Assembly (NCBI GenBank): GCA_963971285.1
Contig: OZ020244.1
Coordinates: 310,001 to 374,000 of the forward strand
Origin: Astropecten irregularis
Taxonomy: Eukaryota > Echinodermata > Asteroidea > Paxillosida > Astropectinidae
Direction of reading: 5' to 3'
DNA: 64,000 nt
The notes under the pieces were generated by a model that was not told the origin of the DNA, did no database searches, and was given only the letters and a program-made list of their open reading frames with translations. Made by a program: the position numbers and the translations under genes. Every line of letters begins with the position of its first letter. Within the stretch, counting starts at the first letter, position 1. Positions 45,277 through 56,000 of the stretch are shown piece after piece.

Positions 45277-45904
45277 GTGATATTCACTCTATAGAAGGCT
45301 ATCACTACTGTATGTAGTGAGAAGTAAACGATTTTCATCAGTTTTATCCTGTATTCATCATACATGTTCAGTATACATGATCATTATAACATGTTTTCAT
45401 TTTGTGTATTTCAATACAATGTAACGCTGGACATGTACTAACCTATATTTTTCTCCCCATACAAGTTGCTCTGTTCAGAATGTTCTGCCTCTATGTTGTC
45501 TCATTCGTTTACTTTATCATTTATATATTAGGGTGAGAGACTGGTCTACACCAGAGTGAGGGTATAAGCATCCTCTACCTTCTCAGCTGTCTTTCCTTTT
45601 TCTTCATCTTGCTGTTTCTTCATACTTACCTTTTCTCTGCCACCTTCTCACTTCTTCCCCAACCCCTTTTCTAGGGACACCTTGTCGGAAATGTTTTTTT
45701 CATTCCCCATTAGCTTAGGTAGGGTTAGAGGCGCCTGACTCCTGGAATGATCAAAACATCAATGATGTCATCGGGGGTACATATACACAGATCCCCTGAT
45801 GACGGGAAAGGCGTATCCCCATACTTCGGTTTGGGTTCTGGCTTGGTGTCCTGTCTCTTCCTACATTGTATCTGTTTTCATTTTCACTTTCTGTTCACCT
45901 ATGG
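45277..45904. other. Non-coding; probable 5' border zone of LINE B
   Basis: No gene. A GTACTAAC-pyrimidine-CAG module is present at 45434-45478. LINE B begins somewhere between about 45540 and 45900; no target duplication was found to fix the edge. Confidence 0.35.
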
Positions 45905-46180
45905 AGAGGGACAACTCCGATTTCAAACCCGGGTAGGTAGAGCTCGTCAGCCTTGGTCGGCTGTCTACCTAGGAGAAGGACAACTCCGATTTCAAACCCG
46001 GGTAGGTAGAGCTCGTCAGCCTTGGTCGGCTGTCTACCTAGGAGAAGGACAACTCCGATTTTCAAACCCGGGTAGGTAGAGCTCGTCAGCCTTGGTCGGC
46101 TGTCTACCTAGGAGAAGGAAAACTCTGATTTCAAACCCGGGTAGGTAGAACTCGTTAGTCTTGGTTGGTAGTCTACCCTC
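45905..46180 (+). repeat. 69-bp tandem repeats in LINE B 5' region (four copies)
   Basis: The unit contains ACAACTCCGATTTCAAACCC and GGGTAGGTAGAGCTCGTCAG, with starts at 45911, 45980, 46049 and 46119. The last copy is diverged. Position ahead of ORF2 matches the promoter monomers seen in some LINE 5' UTRs. Confidence 0.9.
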
Positions 46181-46702
46181 AATAGGGGAAGAGGCAGTAT
46201 AGAATGGCTGTCTCGCAACAGATTTTATTTACCCCTTCCTGTCTCTATGCTGTGCTGTGAAGAGACTTGCAAATATGTATTGTTTTGTTTCAGCACTTTT
46301 GGGGCAGGTTTTTCTGTTTTGGGGCCCTGGTTTGCTCTCATTAATTTCTGTTTATTGTGCCCCTTTTGTCGACCTCCTGAGTCCTATCACTCGGAAGGGT
46401 ACAGGTTAAAAACATGTTGCAGGTCGTGGCCGCCCGATAGTACAGGATCCCGAACTCGTTGGTAATGCAACGAGAGGCTGATCTATCAGCGGGTGTAAAA
46501 TGCTGGGGTAGTTGTACTGCCATGGACATGCATGGATGGTGGTCCGTGCATCTACTTCCAGTTGATCTCCCGAGGCCATCCGGATGCCTCTGCCTCCTTG
46601 GCAGAGGGTTCTTTGGGTCTCTTGCTGTCAATCTTGGGGTGCCGAATCAGTTTTTCTGACTAAGTAAGCCTTGGTTCCTTTTCCTTCTTCTCATAAACCA
46701 TT

Positions 46703-49603
46703 ATGTCAGTTCAATCTAATGTACCACGTTCTAAACCTGCATCTAGAACTCCACCGTCTAGGGCGTCTACATCTAAAGCCCTTAATGTATGTTTTGCCAA
46801 CGTTCGAGGAGTTAGGGGTAATTTTACTGCAATTCAGTCGTTTTTGCATGCAAACTCTCCTGACATCCTTGCTCTTTGTGAGTCCCGACTTAATGATGAG
46901 GTGATGTCTTCTTCACTAGCTGTGCCTGGCTATGTTATTCATAGACTCGATGCTCCACCCTGCCATGGACATGGTATTTTTGTCAAGACATCTCTTCCCC
47001 TCAGCCGTGAAATCGCTCTTGAGGATGTGACTCATGAATATGTATGTCTCCGGCTTGCACTTATTCATTCCACCATGTACCTCTACTTCTTGTACCGATC
47101 TCCATCATCTCAGCACTGCGCCATATTTGATGCAATTTCCAGCAGCATCGACTCTGCGCTGTCTCAACATCCTACTGCTGAAGTTATGGTCTTTGGTGAT
47201 TTTAATGTTCACCACAAGGAGTGGCTAGTTCATTCTCACAGCACAAATGCCTCTGGCGTAAGCGCTTACAACTTTGCTGTATCTCATGACCTTACCCAGA
47301 TCATTTCAGCTCCCACCCGTATCCCAGATCGTGCTTCTGATAACAGATATCTCCTTGATTTGTTCCTTTGTTCAAATCCCAACATTTGCACGCCAACAAT
47401 TCTTTCCCCACTAGGCACGTCTGACCATGTTAACATTGAAGTTCAGATAAGTTGCTCCTCTACACCGACCAGTTCTCATCCATACCACCGAACTGTCTTC
47501 CAGTATGGCAAGGCTGACTGGGACGGGTTACGATCCTTCCTAGGCGATGTCCCTTGGAACTCCGTTTTCCGTCCTTCTGAGGCAGCGACTGAAGTCACTG
47601 ATTGGATTCAGATTGGTATGGATCTGTTTGTCCCCTCTCGAACCTATCAAGTCAAACCCCACTCAAATCCTTGGTTTACCCCCGCTTGTGCTGCTGCTAT
47701 TGCACATCGGAATCATTATTTTCATCAATTTCATCGTGTTTGCTCTACTGAGACTCGACATCAATTTCGTCTTGCTAGCAACCGCTGCAAAAAAGTGCTG
47801 GAGAGCGCTAAGTGCCAGTATGCCGAGTCTCTCCGAGATAGTATAACTACCCAACGTCTTGGTAGCAAGGATTTCTGGAGAATTGCTAATAGTGTCCTAA
47901 ACAGAAGCAAATCTACAATTCCAGTCCTGTTTAATGGCCCCGAAGTACTTACTTCTCCATCTGATAAAGCCAATCTCTTTGCTGAAAGATTTGCTGCCAA
48001 CTCCACTCTCGATGACTCGGGCCACAATCTGCCGGATTTTCCTCTCCGGACTGATAGCAACCTCTCCACAGCCATTATCACTCCTAAGATGGTATCTAAG
48101 GTTATCAAACATCTTGACACGTCAAAAGCCACTGGACCTGACTGTATCCCTGTTCTTGTCCTGAAAATGTGTTCACCCGAATTGTCCTCAGTCCTGTCTA
48201 AACTGTACAACCTTTGTCTCTCAAATTCCACATTTCCTTCTGATTGGAAAGCAGCCTCCGTTGTCCCAGTTTTCAAAGGCTCTGGTGAAAAGTCTGACCC
48301 CTCTAACTATCGACCTATTAGCCTCCTTCCCATCATCAGCAAGGTGTTTGAATGTCTCATCAACCAGCATCTCATGGATTACCTTGAAACCAACACACTA
48401 CTAACTGATGTCCAATATGGATTCCGGCACTCCAGATCTACTGGTGACTTTTTGTCTATGGTCACTGAGCACCTGAACAGGATATTAGATCTCCGTGGTG
48501 AGGCGAGGCTTGTTGCTCTTGATATTTCTAAGGCCTTTGATCGAGTCTGGCACAAGGGTCTCATCCATAAGCTCAAGTCCTACGGCATCTGTGGCCAACT
48601 TCTCAATCTAATCTCAGATTTTCTTAGCAATCGAAAATTCACTGTTGTTCACGAGGGACAGTCCTCGTCCGTCCACAGCGTCAACGCAGGTGTCCCGCAA
48701 GGCTCTGTATTGGGACCAACTTTGTTCTTGCTTTATATCAATGACCTGCCTGATTCTATATCATCTCAGATTGCCATCTACGCTGACGACACAACCCTGT
48801 ATACAACATATCCTGGTCCCCGGTTTTCCACTCATCAAGTCCAAGCTAGTAATGATCTCAACCATGATCTTACGTATGTCACCAATTGGGGGAACGACTG
48901 GCTCGTCACCTTCAATGAAAAGAAAACTCACCTGTTATCTGTTTCAAGATCTACATCTAAATCATCTATTCGTCCTGCCTTGTCTATGAACTCTACATCT
49001 CTTCAGGAAGTTAGTGACATCAGGTTACTTGGTCTCGACATCACCAATAAACTCTCCTGGGACAAGTACATCAGTGGTATTGCCAAAAGGACCTCTCAAC
49101 GTGTAGGTTGTTTATACCGTGCACGGAAATGCCTTTCCCCCCCTGTCATTCTGTACTTATACAAGACGACAATCCGCCCTGTTATGGAGTACTGTTGTCA
49201 CATCTGGTCCGGTGCTCCAGCTTGTCACCTTTCTCTGTTGGACAGAATACAGCGTCGAGTTGTTAACCTGGTGGGCCAAGAATTGTCATCTTCCTTGGAA
49301 CCCCTCTCACATCGTCGCAATGTATCTTCACTGAGCCTGTTTTACAGATACTATCACGGCATGTGTTCCAATGGTCTTTCGTTGGTCGTCCCTGTTGACC
49401 GTCCCTCACAACGAACCACTCGCCTCTCAGTCAAATCCCATCCTCATACAGTCGTGACTCCCAAATGCAGGTCCAAGGGGTATGCTACGAGTTTCTTTCC
49501 ACGTACTGCTTCACTCTGGAACTCCTTACCTGCATCCTGTTTCCCTGCTGTATATAATTTGTCTAAGTTCAAGTGCAATGTGAATAGGTTTCTGTTATCT
49601 TAA
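46703..49603 (+). CDS. LINE B ORF2: endonuclease and reverse transcriptase
   Basis: A 966-residue intact ORF. The N-terminal EEP endonuclease shows CFANVRGVRGN, LALCESRLND, VFGDFNVHHKEW and LGTSDHVN. The reverse transcriptase shows NYRPISLLPIISKVFE, VALDISKAFDRVWH, AGVPQGSVLGP and catalytic YADD at residues 693-696. The C-terminal part includes RRVVNLVG and ends VNRFLLS. It nicks chromosomal DNA and copies its RNA at the break (target-primed reverse transcription). Downstream 3' UTR is ~100 bp before the A-rich tail. All key residues seem present, so the enzyme may be functional. Confidence 0.96.
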   Translation: MSVQSNVPRSKPASRTPPSRASTSKALNVCFANVRGVRGNFTAIQSFLHANSPDILALCESRLNDEVMSSSLAVPGYVIHRLDAPPCHGHGIFVKTSLPLSREIALEDVTHEYVCLRLALIHSTMYLYFLYRSPSSQHCAIFDAISSSIDSALSQHPTAEVMVFGDFNVHHKEWLVHSHSTNASGVSAYNFAVSHDLTQIISAPTRIPDRASDNRYLLDLFLCSNPNICTPTILSPLGTSDHVNIEVQISCSSTPTSSHPYHRTVFQYGKADWDGLRSFLGDVPWNSVFRPSEAATEVTDWIQIGMDLFVPSRTYQVKPHSNPWFTPACAAAIAHRNHYFHQFHRVCSTETRHQFRLASNRCKKVLESAKCQYAESLRDSITTQRLGSKDFWRIANSVLNRSKSTIPVLFNGPEVLTSPSDKANLFAERFAANSTLDDSGHNLPDFPLRTDSNLSTAIITPKMVSKVIKHLDTSKATGPDCIPVLVLKMCSPELSSVLSKLYNLCLSNSTFPSDWKAASVVPVFKGSGEKSDPSNYRPISLLPIISKVFECLINQHLMDYLETNTLLTDVQYGFRHSRSTGDFLSMVTEHLNRILDLRGEARLVALDISKAFDRVWHKGLIHKLKSYGICGQLLNLISDFLSNRKFTVVHEGQSSSVHSVNAGVPQGSVLGPTLFLLYINDLPDSISSQIAIYADDTTLYTTYPGPRFSTHQVQASNDLNHDLTYVTNWGNDWLVTFNEKKTHLLSVSRSTSKSSIRPALSMNSTSLQEVSDIRLLGLDITNKLSWDKYISGIAKRTSQRVGCLYRARKCLSPPVILYLYKTTIRPVMEYCCHIWSGAPACHLSLLDRIQRRVVNLVGQELSSSLEPLSHRRNVSSLSLFYRYYHGMCSNGLSLVVPVDRPSQRTTRLSVKSHPHTVVTPKCRSKGYATSFFPRTASLWNSLPASCFPAVYNLSKFKCNVNRFLLS

Positions 49604-49816
49604 TTCTGTGCGCTTTCTTTTCCTTTCTCTTTCTTTTTTAGATCTCACCTCGAGTGACCTTTGTGCCTTGTGTTGGGCGACTTCCATAAAAAAAATAAAA
49701 ATAAAAAAAATCTGGTAAACTAAGGCTTGTAAATTAATGGTGGTCTTAATGTAACAGTCATCTCAGAAAGTACATGTGATAGTGCCATGCTTAATGTACT
49801 TGTGATTTGTTGTAAG

Positions 49817-50625
49817 CATGTACTAATTATTTTTATCCCAAGCTTTGTTCCATATTCCAATGGAACATTGTAGATCAATGCCTCCTTCAATGTACTTTAT
49901 TACCTCCATTAATGTACAAGTGATTGTCAACAATGAACTTGTACTAATCTTTTTTCTCCCCTTGTCTTTTCCCATATTTCAATTGTGTAGGTTTATAATG
50001 TGCTTGATATTAAGCATGGGTTTTATAGCCTATATGTAATTGACTTCCCACAAGAAGACATCTTGACTACACAGTCTTGATGTGACATTATTGCTTGGCT
50101 AGTGTTAATATCAAGCTTGGTACATTGCATATAAACATATAACAAACACATGTACTAATCATTTTAAACTCCCCATGCCTTGTCCCAGCAAAAAACATGT
50201 ACTACTTTGTATATTTTTCTCAATCTTTTGACATCATTTATGTCAAGTTGTTTATAAATGGTGTATGATTTCAAGTGAAATGAATAAAGATGTTAAAATA
50301 TTTATGATGTCTGTATGTACAGGTATCATTATATTAGGAACATGTACTAATAATTTTTTCCCCATGTTTTGTCCCATATTATTATGAATGATGTGCACTT
50401 TATTTTTCTGAAGGATTATCAATGGAGCTGTATGACTGGATTACAGTGCTGTTCATAAATGTATGTAAAAGTAATGGATGCTGCCTTAATTCAAAGGTGG
50501 TTTCCCGTAATGATGCATGTACTAATTCCTTTATTTTTCCTTTTCCCACAGACTTTGCCCCATACTTCCATCAGTAACATGTACTAATCAGTTTTACTCC
50601 TTTTTTGTCCTGTATTGATCTCAAC
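49817..50625 (+). repeat. Repeated branch-point/polypyrimidine modules (TACTAAY...CCC-AG)
   Basis: ATGTACTAAT or GTACTAAT followed within ~10-35 bases by a T/C-rich tract (often CCCCATG-TTTGTCCCA) occurs near 49818, 49941, 50151, 50342, 50518 and 50580, and once near 45432. Some copies end in a plausible acceptor, e.g. GTCCCAG at ~50189 and TTTTCCCACAG at ~50552. These look like diverged duplicates of an intron 3' end with following exon. No coding frame is present. Confidence 0.6.
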
Positions 50626-50701
50626 ATTACCAGGCAATAGACTTCTCATTGTAATGGAACTGACATCAATGTTATCACTGTGTAATGGCACAAGTGGTAT
50701 G

Positions 50702-50816
50702 TGTTAGTAGGTTGCCTAGATATACAAGGTACACGGAGAGCTATGTCTGCTTTTATGACTCAGTTTAATCAGCCATCTTGGAAGATAATAGAGCGCCCTC
50801 TGTTGGTGGTATGACA
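50702..50816 (-). repeat. 3' LTR of element G2
   Basis: 115 bp, in sense TGTCATACCACC...CTACTAACA. It appears identical to 57389-57503 by eye, indicating recent insertion. Confidence 0.95.
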
Positions 50817-50828
50817 TCCCCCTTTTTT
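50817..50828 (-). promoter_or_regulatory. Polypurine tract of element G2
   Basis: AAAAAAGGGGGA on the sense (minus) strand lies directly against the 3' LTR, the standard position for plus-strand priming during reverse transcription. Confidence 0.9.
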
Positions 50829-51362
50829 GAAAAAAAAAAAAATTTGCAATTATTTTTTCTCCTGGTTCCAAGCACAAGTTAGATATCATTTAGGAGTGAT
50901 TTATGAGGGAAAAAAAAAGAAGAAATAAACTGAATGAAATCTCCAGAATTGAACTTCGTGGACAGTCCAGTAATAAAGTAGCAAAAGAGTGTTCAGAGTC
51001 TTGGATTGTCCTTTAAACTGTAGTGTCACAATAAAAACTAGAGGTTGTGTCTGTTTAAAACAGAACACATGGCTTTTCCGCATAATGATATAAAATATTT
51101 CTCCAATTAAAACACATCACTTATTTTGTTTGATTGAGACAGATTTTTTAAAAGTGACCGTATCTAAATGTAGAAAACTTGAGTTAAACAAATCACTTTT
51201 GGAGTTTTGAAGTGTGCCCCTTTAATCTTACGTCACGTGTCTTGGCCACATAAAGTGGTTTTATAAAACTATGTGTGACTGAGTGCCATATAGATGCGAA
51301 CGGGTAAACACTGCTGTCTGACAACAAAGCACCCCTGGCATGGCCTAACGAATAACAGTCAT

Positions 51363-51461
51363 CCGAGCAGATGGTTTGAATGGCGCCCTCTTTTGATTAA
51401 AACAAGCAACTATGTACTTTGATTAATCAAAAGAGGGCGCCATTCAAAACCGTGTGCTCGG
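51363..51461. repeat. 99-bp fold-back MITE-like repeat
   Basis: Arms starting CCGAGCA and ending TGCTCGG. The inner 22 bp are perfectly inverted (51378-51399 with 51424-51445, containing GGCGCCCTCTTTTGATTA), around a 24-base centre. Confidence 0.75.
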
Positions 51462-52036
51462 ATTACCGATTCATGCATTACTGAAAACGGTCTAAGTAGA
51501 TTGTTGCGCGTGCGTGGTTGTCTTGTAAAAAACAGCATTTACGCTGTAGGCAACTATGATAAGGAAAAAAGGAGAACACGGCATATATAAAGTAGGCAAA
51601 CAACCTTTCGCTAACAACCTTTCGCGCGCCTGGCATGAATGGCGTTTCAATCATATGTTTCATTTTATGACCAATATTTTCACGTACAGAGCTCTGTACA
51701 AGTCATTGGGCTAGCGTGAGAAAGATTTAATAAATCATAAAAATTCAAGTGATGACGCTGTCGTGACGTTACTTCATAATAACGATCCGCAACTTCCATT
51801 TCCCCAACCTACCAATTTTCGAGGCGATCGGCCGTTTCTACTGTTATAAAAAATGCAATTTTTATGACGTCATGATGACATCACCGATTTTTTGTCTATG
51901 CAGTGTTCATCTATGGTGTATGCTTAAGAATTATCAAAAAGAAATTCAAAGATATCTTGTTTTGTTTACTTGATATCGTTAAAAGAACTTTAATAACCCA
52001 AAATTTCAATAAATCATAAAAAATCAGAGAATGACG

Positions 52037-52640
52037 TCATGATGACGTCATTGCAATTTTTGGATATAACACTTCCCGACTTAGACACATACCAAGTTTC
52101 AACTCAATCAAACTTAAGGTTCGTTCATAATTGATGTCTGAAGTTTGCCCCTTTAAGACACTGTCACGTGACACCTGATGACGCCATGATGACGTCATTG
52201 AAATTTTTCGATATAACACTTCCCGACTTAGATACATACCAAGTTTAAACTCAATCAAACTCAGGGTTCGTTTATAATTGATGTCTGAAGTTTGCCCCTT
52301 TAAGACACTGTCACGTGACACCTGATTACGTCATGATGACGTCATTGAAATTTTTCGATATAACACTTCCCGACTTAGATACATACCAAGTTTCAACTCA
52401 ATCAAACTTAGGGTTCGTTCATAATTGATGTCTGAAGTTTGCCCCTTTAAGACACTGTCACGTGACACCTGATGACGTCATGATGACGTCATTGAAATTT
52501 TTCGATATAACACTTCCCGACTTAGATACATACCAAGTTTCAACTCAATCAAACTTAGGGTTCGTTCATAAGTGATGTCTGAAGTTTGCCCCTTTAAGAC
52601 ACTGTCACGTGACACCTGATGACGTCATAATGACGAAAAG
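52037..52640 (+). repeat. ~146-bp tandem repeat with CRE-like TGACGTCA palindromes
   Basis: About four copies. The shared phrase ATATAACACTTCCCGACTTA occurs near 52063, 52210, 52358 and 52505. Each unit also carries GATGACGTCAT near its start and GTTTGCCCCTTTAAGACACT plus TGTCACGTGACACCTGAT near its end. TGACGTCA is a perfect CREB/ATF-type site and CACGTG an E box, but function is not shown. Confidence 0.88.
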
Positions 52641-53053
52641 TTTCGGGAGACAACTACCCTATATGGACTTCCTACATACCAAGTTTGGTTAAGATCAGCC
52701 GTTTAAAAGTGACCAAAGTGGCGTGTAGAATGCCCCTGTACAAAGTCTATACGAAATCTGCAGGAAGAAGAGGAAGAAAAAAAAAAAAAAACAGAACAAA
52801 AATAAAGGGTTTTCGCTTGCGCGGAAAACCCAAAAATGGTGATTCAGTCTTTAGCAAATGGTTGTTCATGAAAAAACAAAAACAAGTTTTGATTGCAAAA
52901 TGATGTAGCAAAACATTCTCACTGCAGATTGTTCTTAATTGTACTCAAGATAGTGTTCATTCGGAATCAAATCAAGTGCTGAAAATTTTGGTGTCAATTA
53001 AGCGCCTTAATTAGTGAGTTCTGGTTGGATGGAACTTGAAGTAGATATAGTGT

Positions 53054-56000
53054 TCACAAGTCCAGTTTTTGTGGTTTTCGAACAGTTCGTCCAGAGCGCG
53101 TTTGATATTGTTGCTGTCGATTGCCTCCGGAGTTGTTGTCAGTAGGTGCGGTCATCTGGGCAGTTGGAGTTGGAGTAGCTGGAACTCGCTGTGTTGGTTG
53201 TGGTGAGTCAAGGTTGAAGGTTACCCTTTTCTTGACTGGCTGCAGGTCGCGAATGTGTCTGCGATTGCGACGTAGGATGCTTCCATTGGGGGTTTGAACC
53301 ACATAGGATCGAGGTTCATGGCATTGCTGTTGCACGGTCGCTGGTGTCCAACGATGAGTGTGTGGATCTTGGATGGAGACTGTTTGACCTGCTCGGAGTG
53401 GGGGGAGATCTCGAGCATGTTTGTCGTGGCACTGCTTCTGGCTCAGTTGACGTTGGTACAGACGGTCTTGAATCTGGTCATGTGATGTCAGAGTGTTGCG
53501 AATCTTAACTGGAAGATTTCCACGCACCTTCCTGTTGTAGAGGAGTTGCGCTGGACTGGGGATCTTGTGGTCAACTGGGGTTGTGCGGATGCACAATAGT
53601 GCCATGTTGATGTCTGTTCCGCTTGCTCGTGCCTTCAGAAGCGTTTTCTTGACAGTCTGAATGGTCCGCTCGACGAATCCGTTGGATCGGGGATAGTGGG
53701 GTGATGAGGTGACATGGTCAAAGCCCCAGGTGTCAGAGAAGTGTTTGTACTGAGCCGAGTCGTAGTGTCTGGCATTGTCACTGACGACTCGTTCTGGGAT
53801 ACCATGCTCTGCGAAGATTTGTTTGGTGGCACTGACCACTGCTTGACTGGTACAGGGAGTTGGAAGTTTCCTAATGAACGGGAACTTTGAGTAGTAGTCA
53901 GCCACGATGAGGAAATTATCACCTTCGAAGAAGAACAAATCTGTGCCCACTACCTGCCATGGTCGGGTAGGGATAGTGTGCTGAAGGAGGCTTTCGGGAG
54001 GTTGTGCACACTGAAAGTGTTGGCATGTGGTGCAGTTGTTGACTAATGCCTCAATGTCTTTCGCTATGCCAGCCCAGTAGACACAGTCTCTTGCTCTCAG
54101 CTTGGTTTTGTCACAACCTTGGTGACCTTCATGCAATTGTGTAAGGACATGCTGCTGCTGTGAGTCGGGGATCACGATGCATTCACCTTTGATGATAAGA
54201 CCATTTTCCACTGCGAGCTCATCTCGGAATGGCCAATATGGATGGAGAATCTTTGGCAATTCTTGGCGTCGCTCTGGCCATCCATTGATGATTACATCTC
54301 TCAGCTTCGTGAGGGTTGCGTCTGAGGCAGAGTGTTGCTGCAGCATGTTCAGTCGTGGTTGTGTGAATCTGACGAATGTCACATGAAGGTCAAGGTCGAT
54401 GTGATTGTCATTTGCCACTGGGAGGCGGGAAAGGCTATCAGGAAGTAGCATCTCCTTGCCAGGCCTGTAGATGACTGTAACATCGTAGGGTTGGAGGCGA
54501 AGGAGCATGCGCTGGAGTCGCGGAGGAGCTGCTTTGAGTGATTTCCGCTGGATCATCTCGAGAGGCTTGTGGTCGCTCTCTACTGTGAACTTGTTGCCAT
54601 AGACGAAGGTGTGAAATCGCTCACAGCCAAAGATGACAGCGAGGAGTTCTCTCTCAATGTTTGCATAGCGTTGTTCGGCTCCACTCAGGGACTTCGAAGC
54701 GAATGCGACTGGCTTTCCATCTTGTGTCAGGGCTGCACCGAGTCCCCTACTCGATGCGTCGACTTGGATCGTCGTTTCTTTGGACGGGTCGAAGTATGTT
54801 AGGATCGTCTCCAAACAGATGAGGTCTTTGACTTTCTGGAATGCTATTTGATGTGAAGCAGACCAGGCAAAGTCAGTGTCTTTCTTTAGGAGACCGCGTA
54901 AGTCCGCTGTGTGTTCCGACAGATGGGGGATGAAGGGACTGAGGTAGGTCACCATGCCAAGGAATTCTTGGAGTGCAGTCTTGCTGGCTGGCGGGCTGAT
55001 CTGTTTGATGGCCGTGACCTTGTCAGGATCTGGATGCACGCCATGCTTGTCGTAGATCATGCCGAAGAACTTGATCTGTCCGGTCTTGATTGCGCATTTC
55101 GAGCTGTTGAACATCAGGCCATACTGGTTGGCAGCCTTCATCAAGTGGTGAAGATTGTTGTCGTGTTCTTCCTCTGTAGCGCCAAACACCACGATGTCGT
55201 CAGCGATGCCGATTGCGCCTGGGCAGGACTCGAGAAACTGGTCCATGCGGAGCTGGAAGACATCTTGGCTCATCACAAGACCGAAGGGCAGTCGTAGGTA
55301 ACAATACCGTCCGAAGGGACTGTTGAAAGTTGTGAGAATGGAACTTTCTTCGTCTAGTCGCACCGACCAGTAGCCATTCTTCGCGTCCAGCTTGCTGAAA
55401 AACTGTGCGCCAGAGAAGCTGTGAGTGATCTCCTCAATGGTCGGTGTTTTGTGGTGACATCGTCTTATGGCGTTGTTGAGATCTTTGGGGTCGAGGCAGA
55501 TTCTCAGTTTGCCATTTTGTCGCCTGGAGACTGTGAGGCTGCTGACCCAATCAGTTGGTTCGGTCACACGTCGGATAACGCCTTGTTGCTCCATGGCGTC
55601 CAGCTCTGATTTAAGTTCATCTTTGATGTTTATGGGGCACCTGCGGGGAGCACTGATGCTTGGGTGGGCATCATCTTTGAGGACTATGCGGTATGTGCCA
55701 GGGAAGTTGCCGATTCTGTCAAACTGTTCAGGGTATTGGCACTGCAGGTCCTTTGTCGAGTTGATCGGGGCACACTGTGGCTTGTTTATTGCACAGTGCA
55801 GGGTCACAAGCTTGAGTTCTCGTGAAGAAGGTAGGCCAAGTATTGCAGGGCCATCTGACTCGACGATGAAGAAATCAGCTGCAGTCCATGCACTGTCTCC
55901 ATACCTGCAAGTGAGGGACGTTGAACCGTACTGCTTGATCTGTGTGTTGTTGTAAGCAGTGAGCACAGTGCGTTGATTGGATGTGTAGTCTGACTTGGGG

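Larger units (their letters stand above)
45905..49710 (+). mobile_element. Non-LTR retrotransposon (LINE B), apparently near full length
   Basis: A tandem-repeat 5' region (45905-46180), ~520 bp of leader, one long ORF with endonuclease and reverse transcriptase, a short 3' UTR and an A-rich tail ending at 49710. A truncated copy of its 3' end is at 38614-38831, showing activity in this genome. Motifs are of the Jockey/I group broadly. No ORF1 (gag-like) frame could be found upstream, so either it is a single-ORF type or its ORF1 is lost. Confidence 0.9.
50829..53053 (-). other. 2.2-kb non-coding 3' region of element G2
   Basis: No ORF of note. It contains a 99-bp fold-back (51363-51461), a four-copy ~146-bp tandem repeat (52037-52640) and a hairpin GGGTTTTC-N8-GGAAAACCC at 52808-52832 after an A-rich run. 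Either it belongs to the element or other elements have inserted into it; I could not find nested target duplications. Confidence 0.6.

Noticed and set aside
52808-52832. GGGTTTTC-GGAAAACCC hairpin as a bacterial-type terminator
   Set aside because: The context is plainly eukaryotic, with no operon and no T-run in the right place. Kept only as a hairpin in the G2 3' region.
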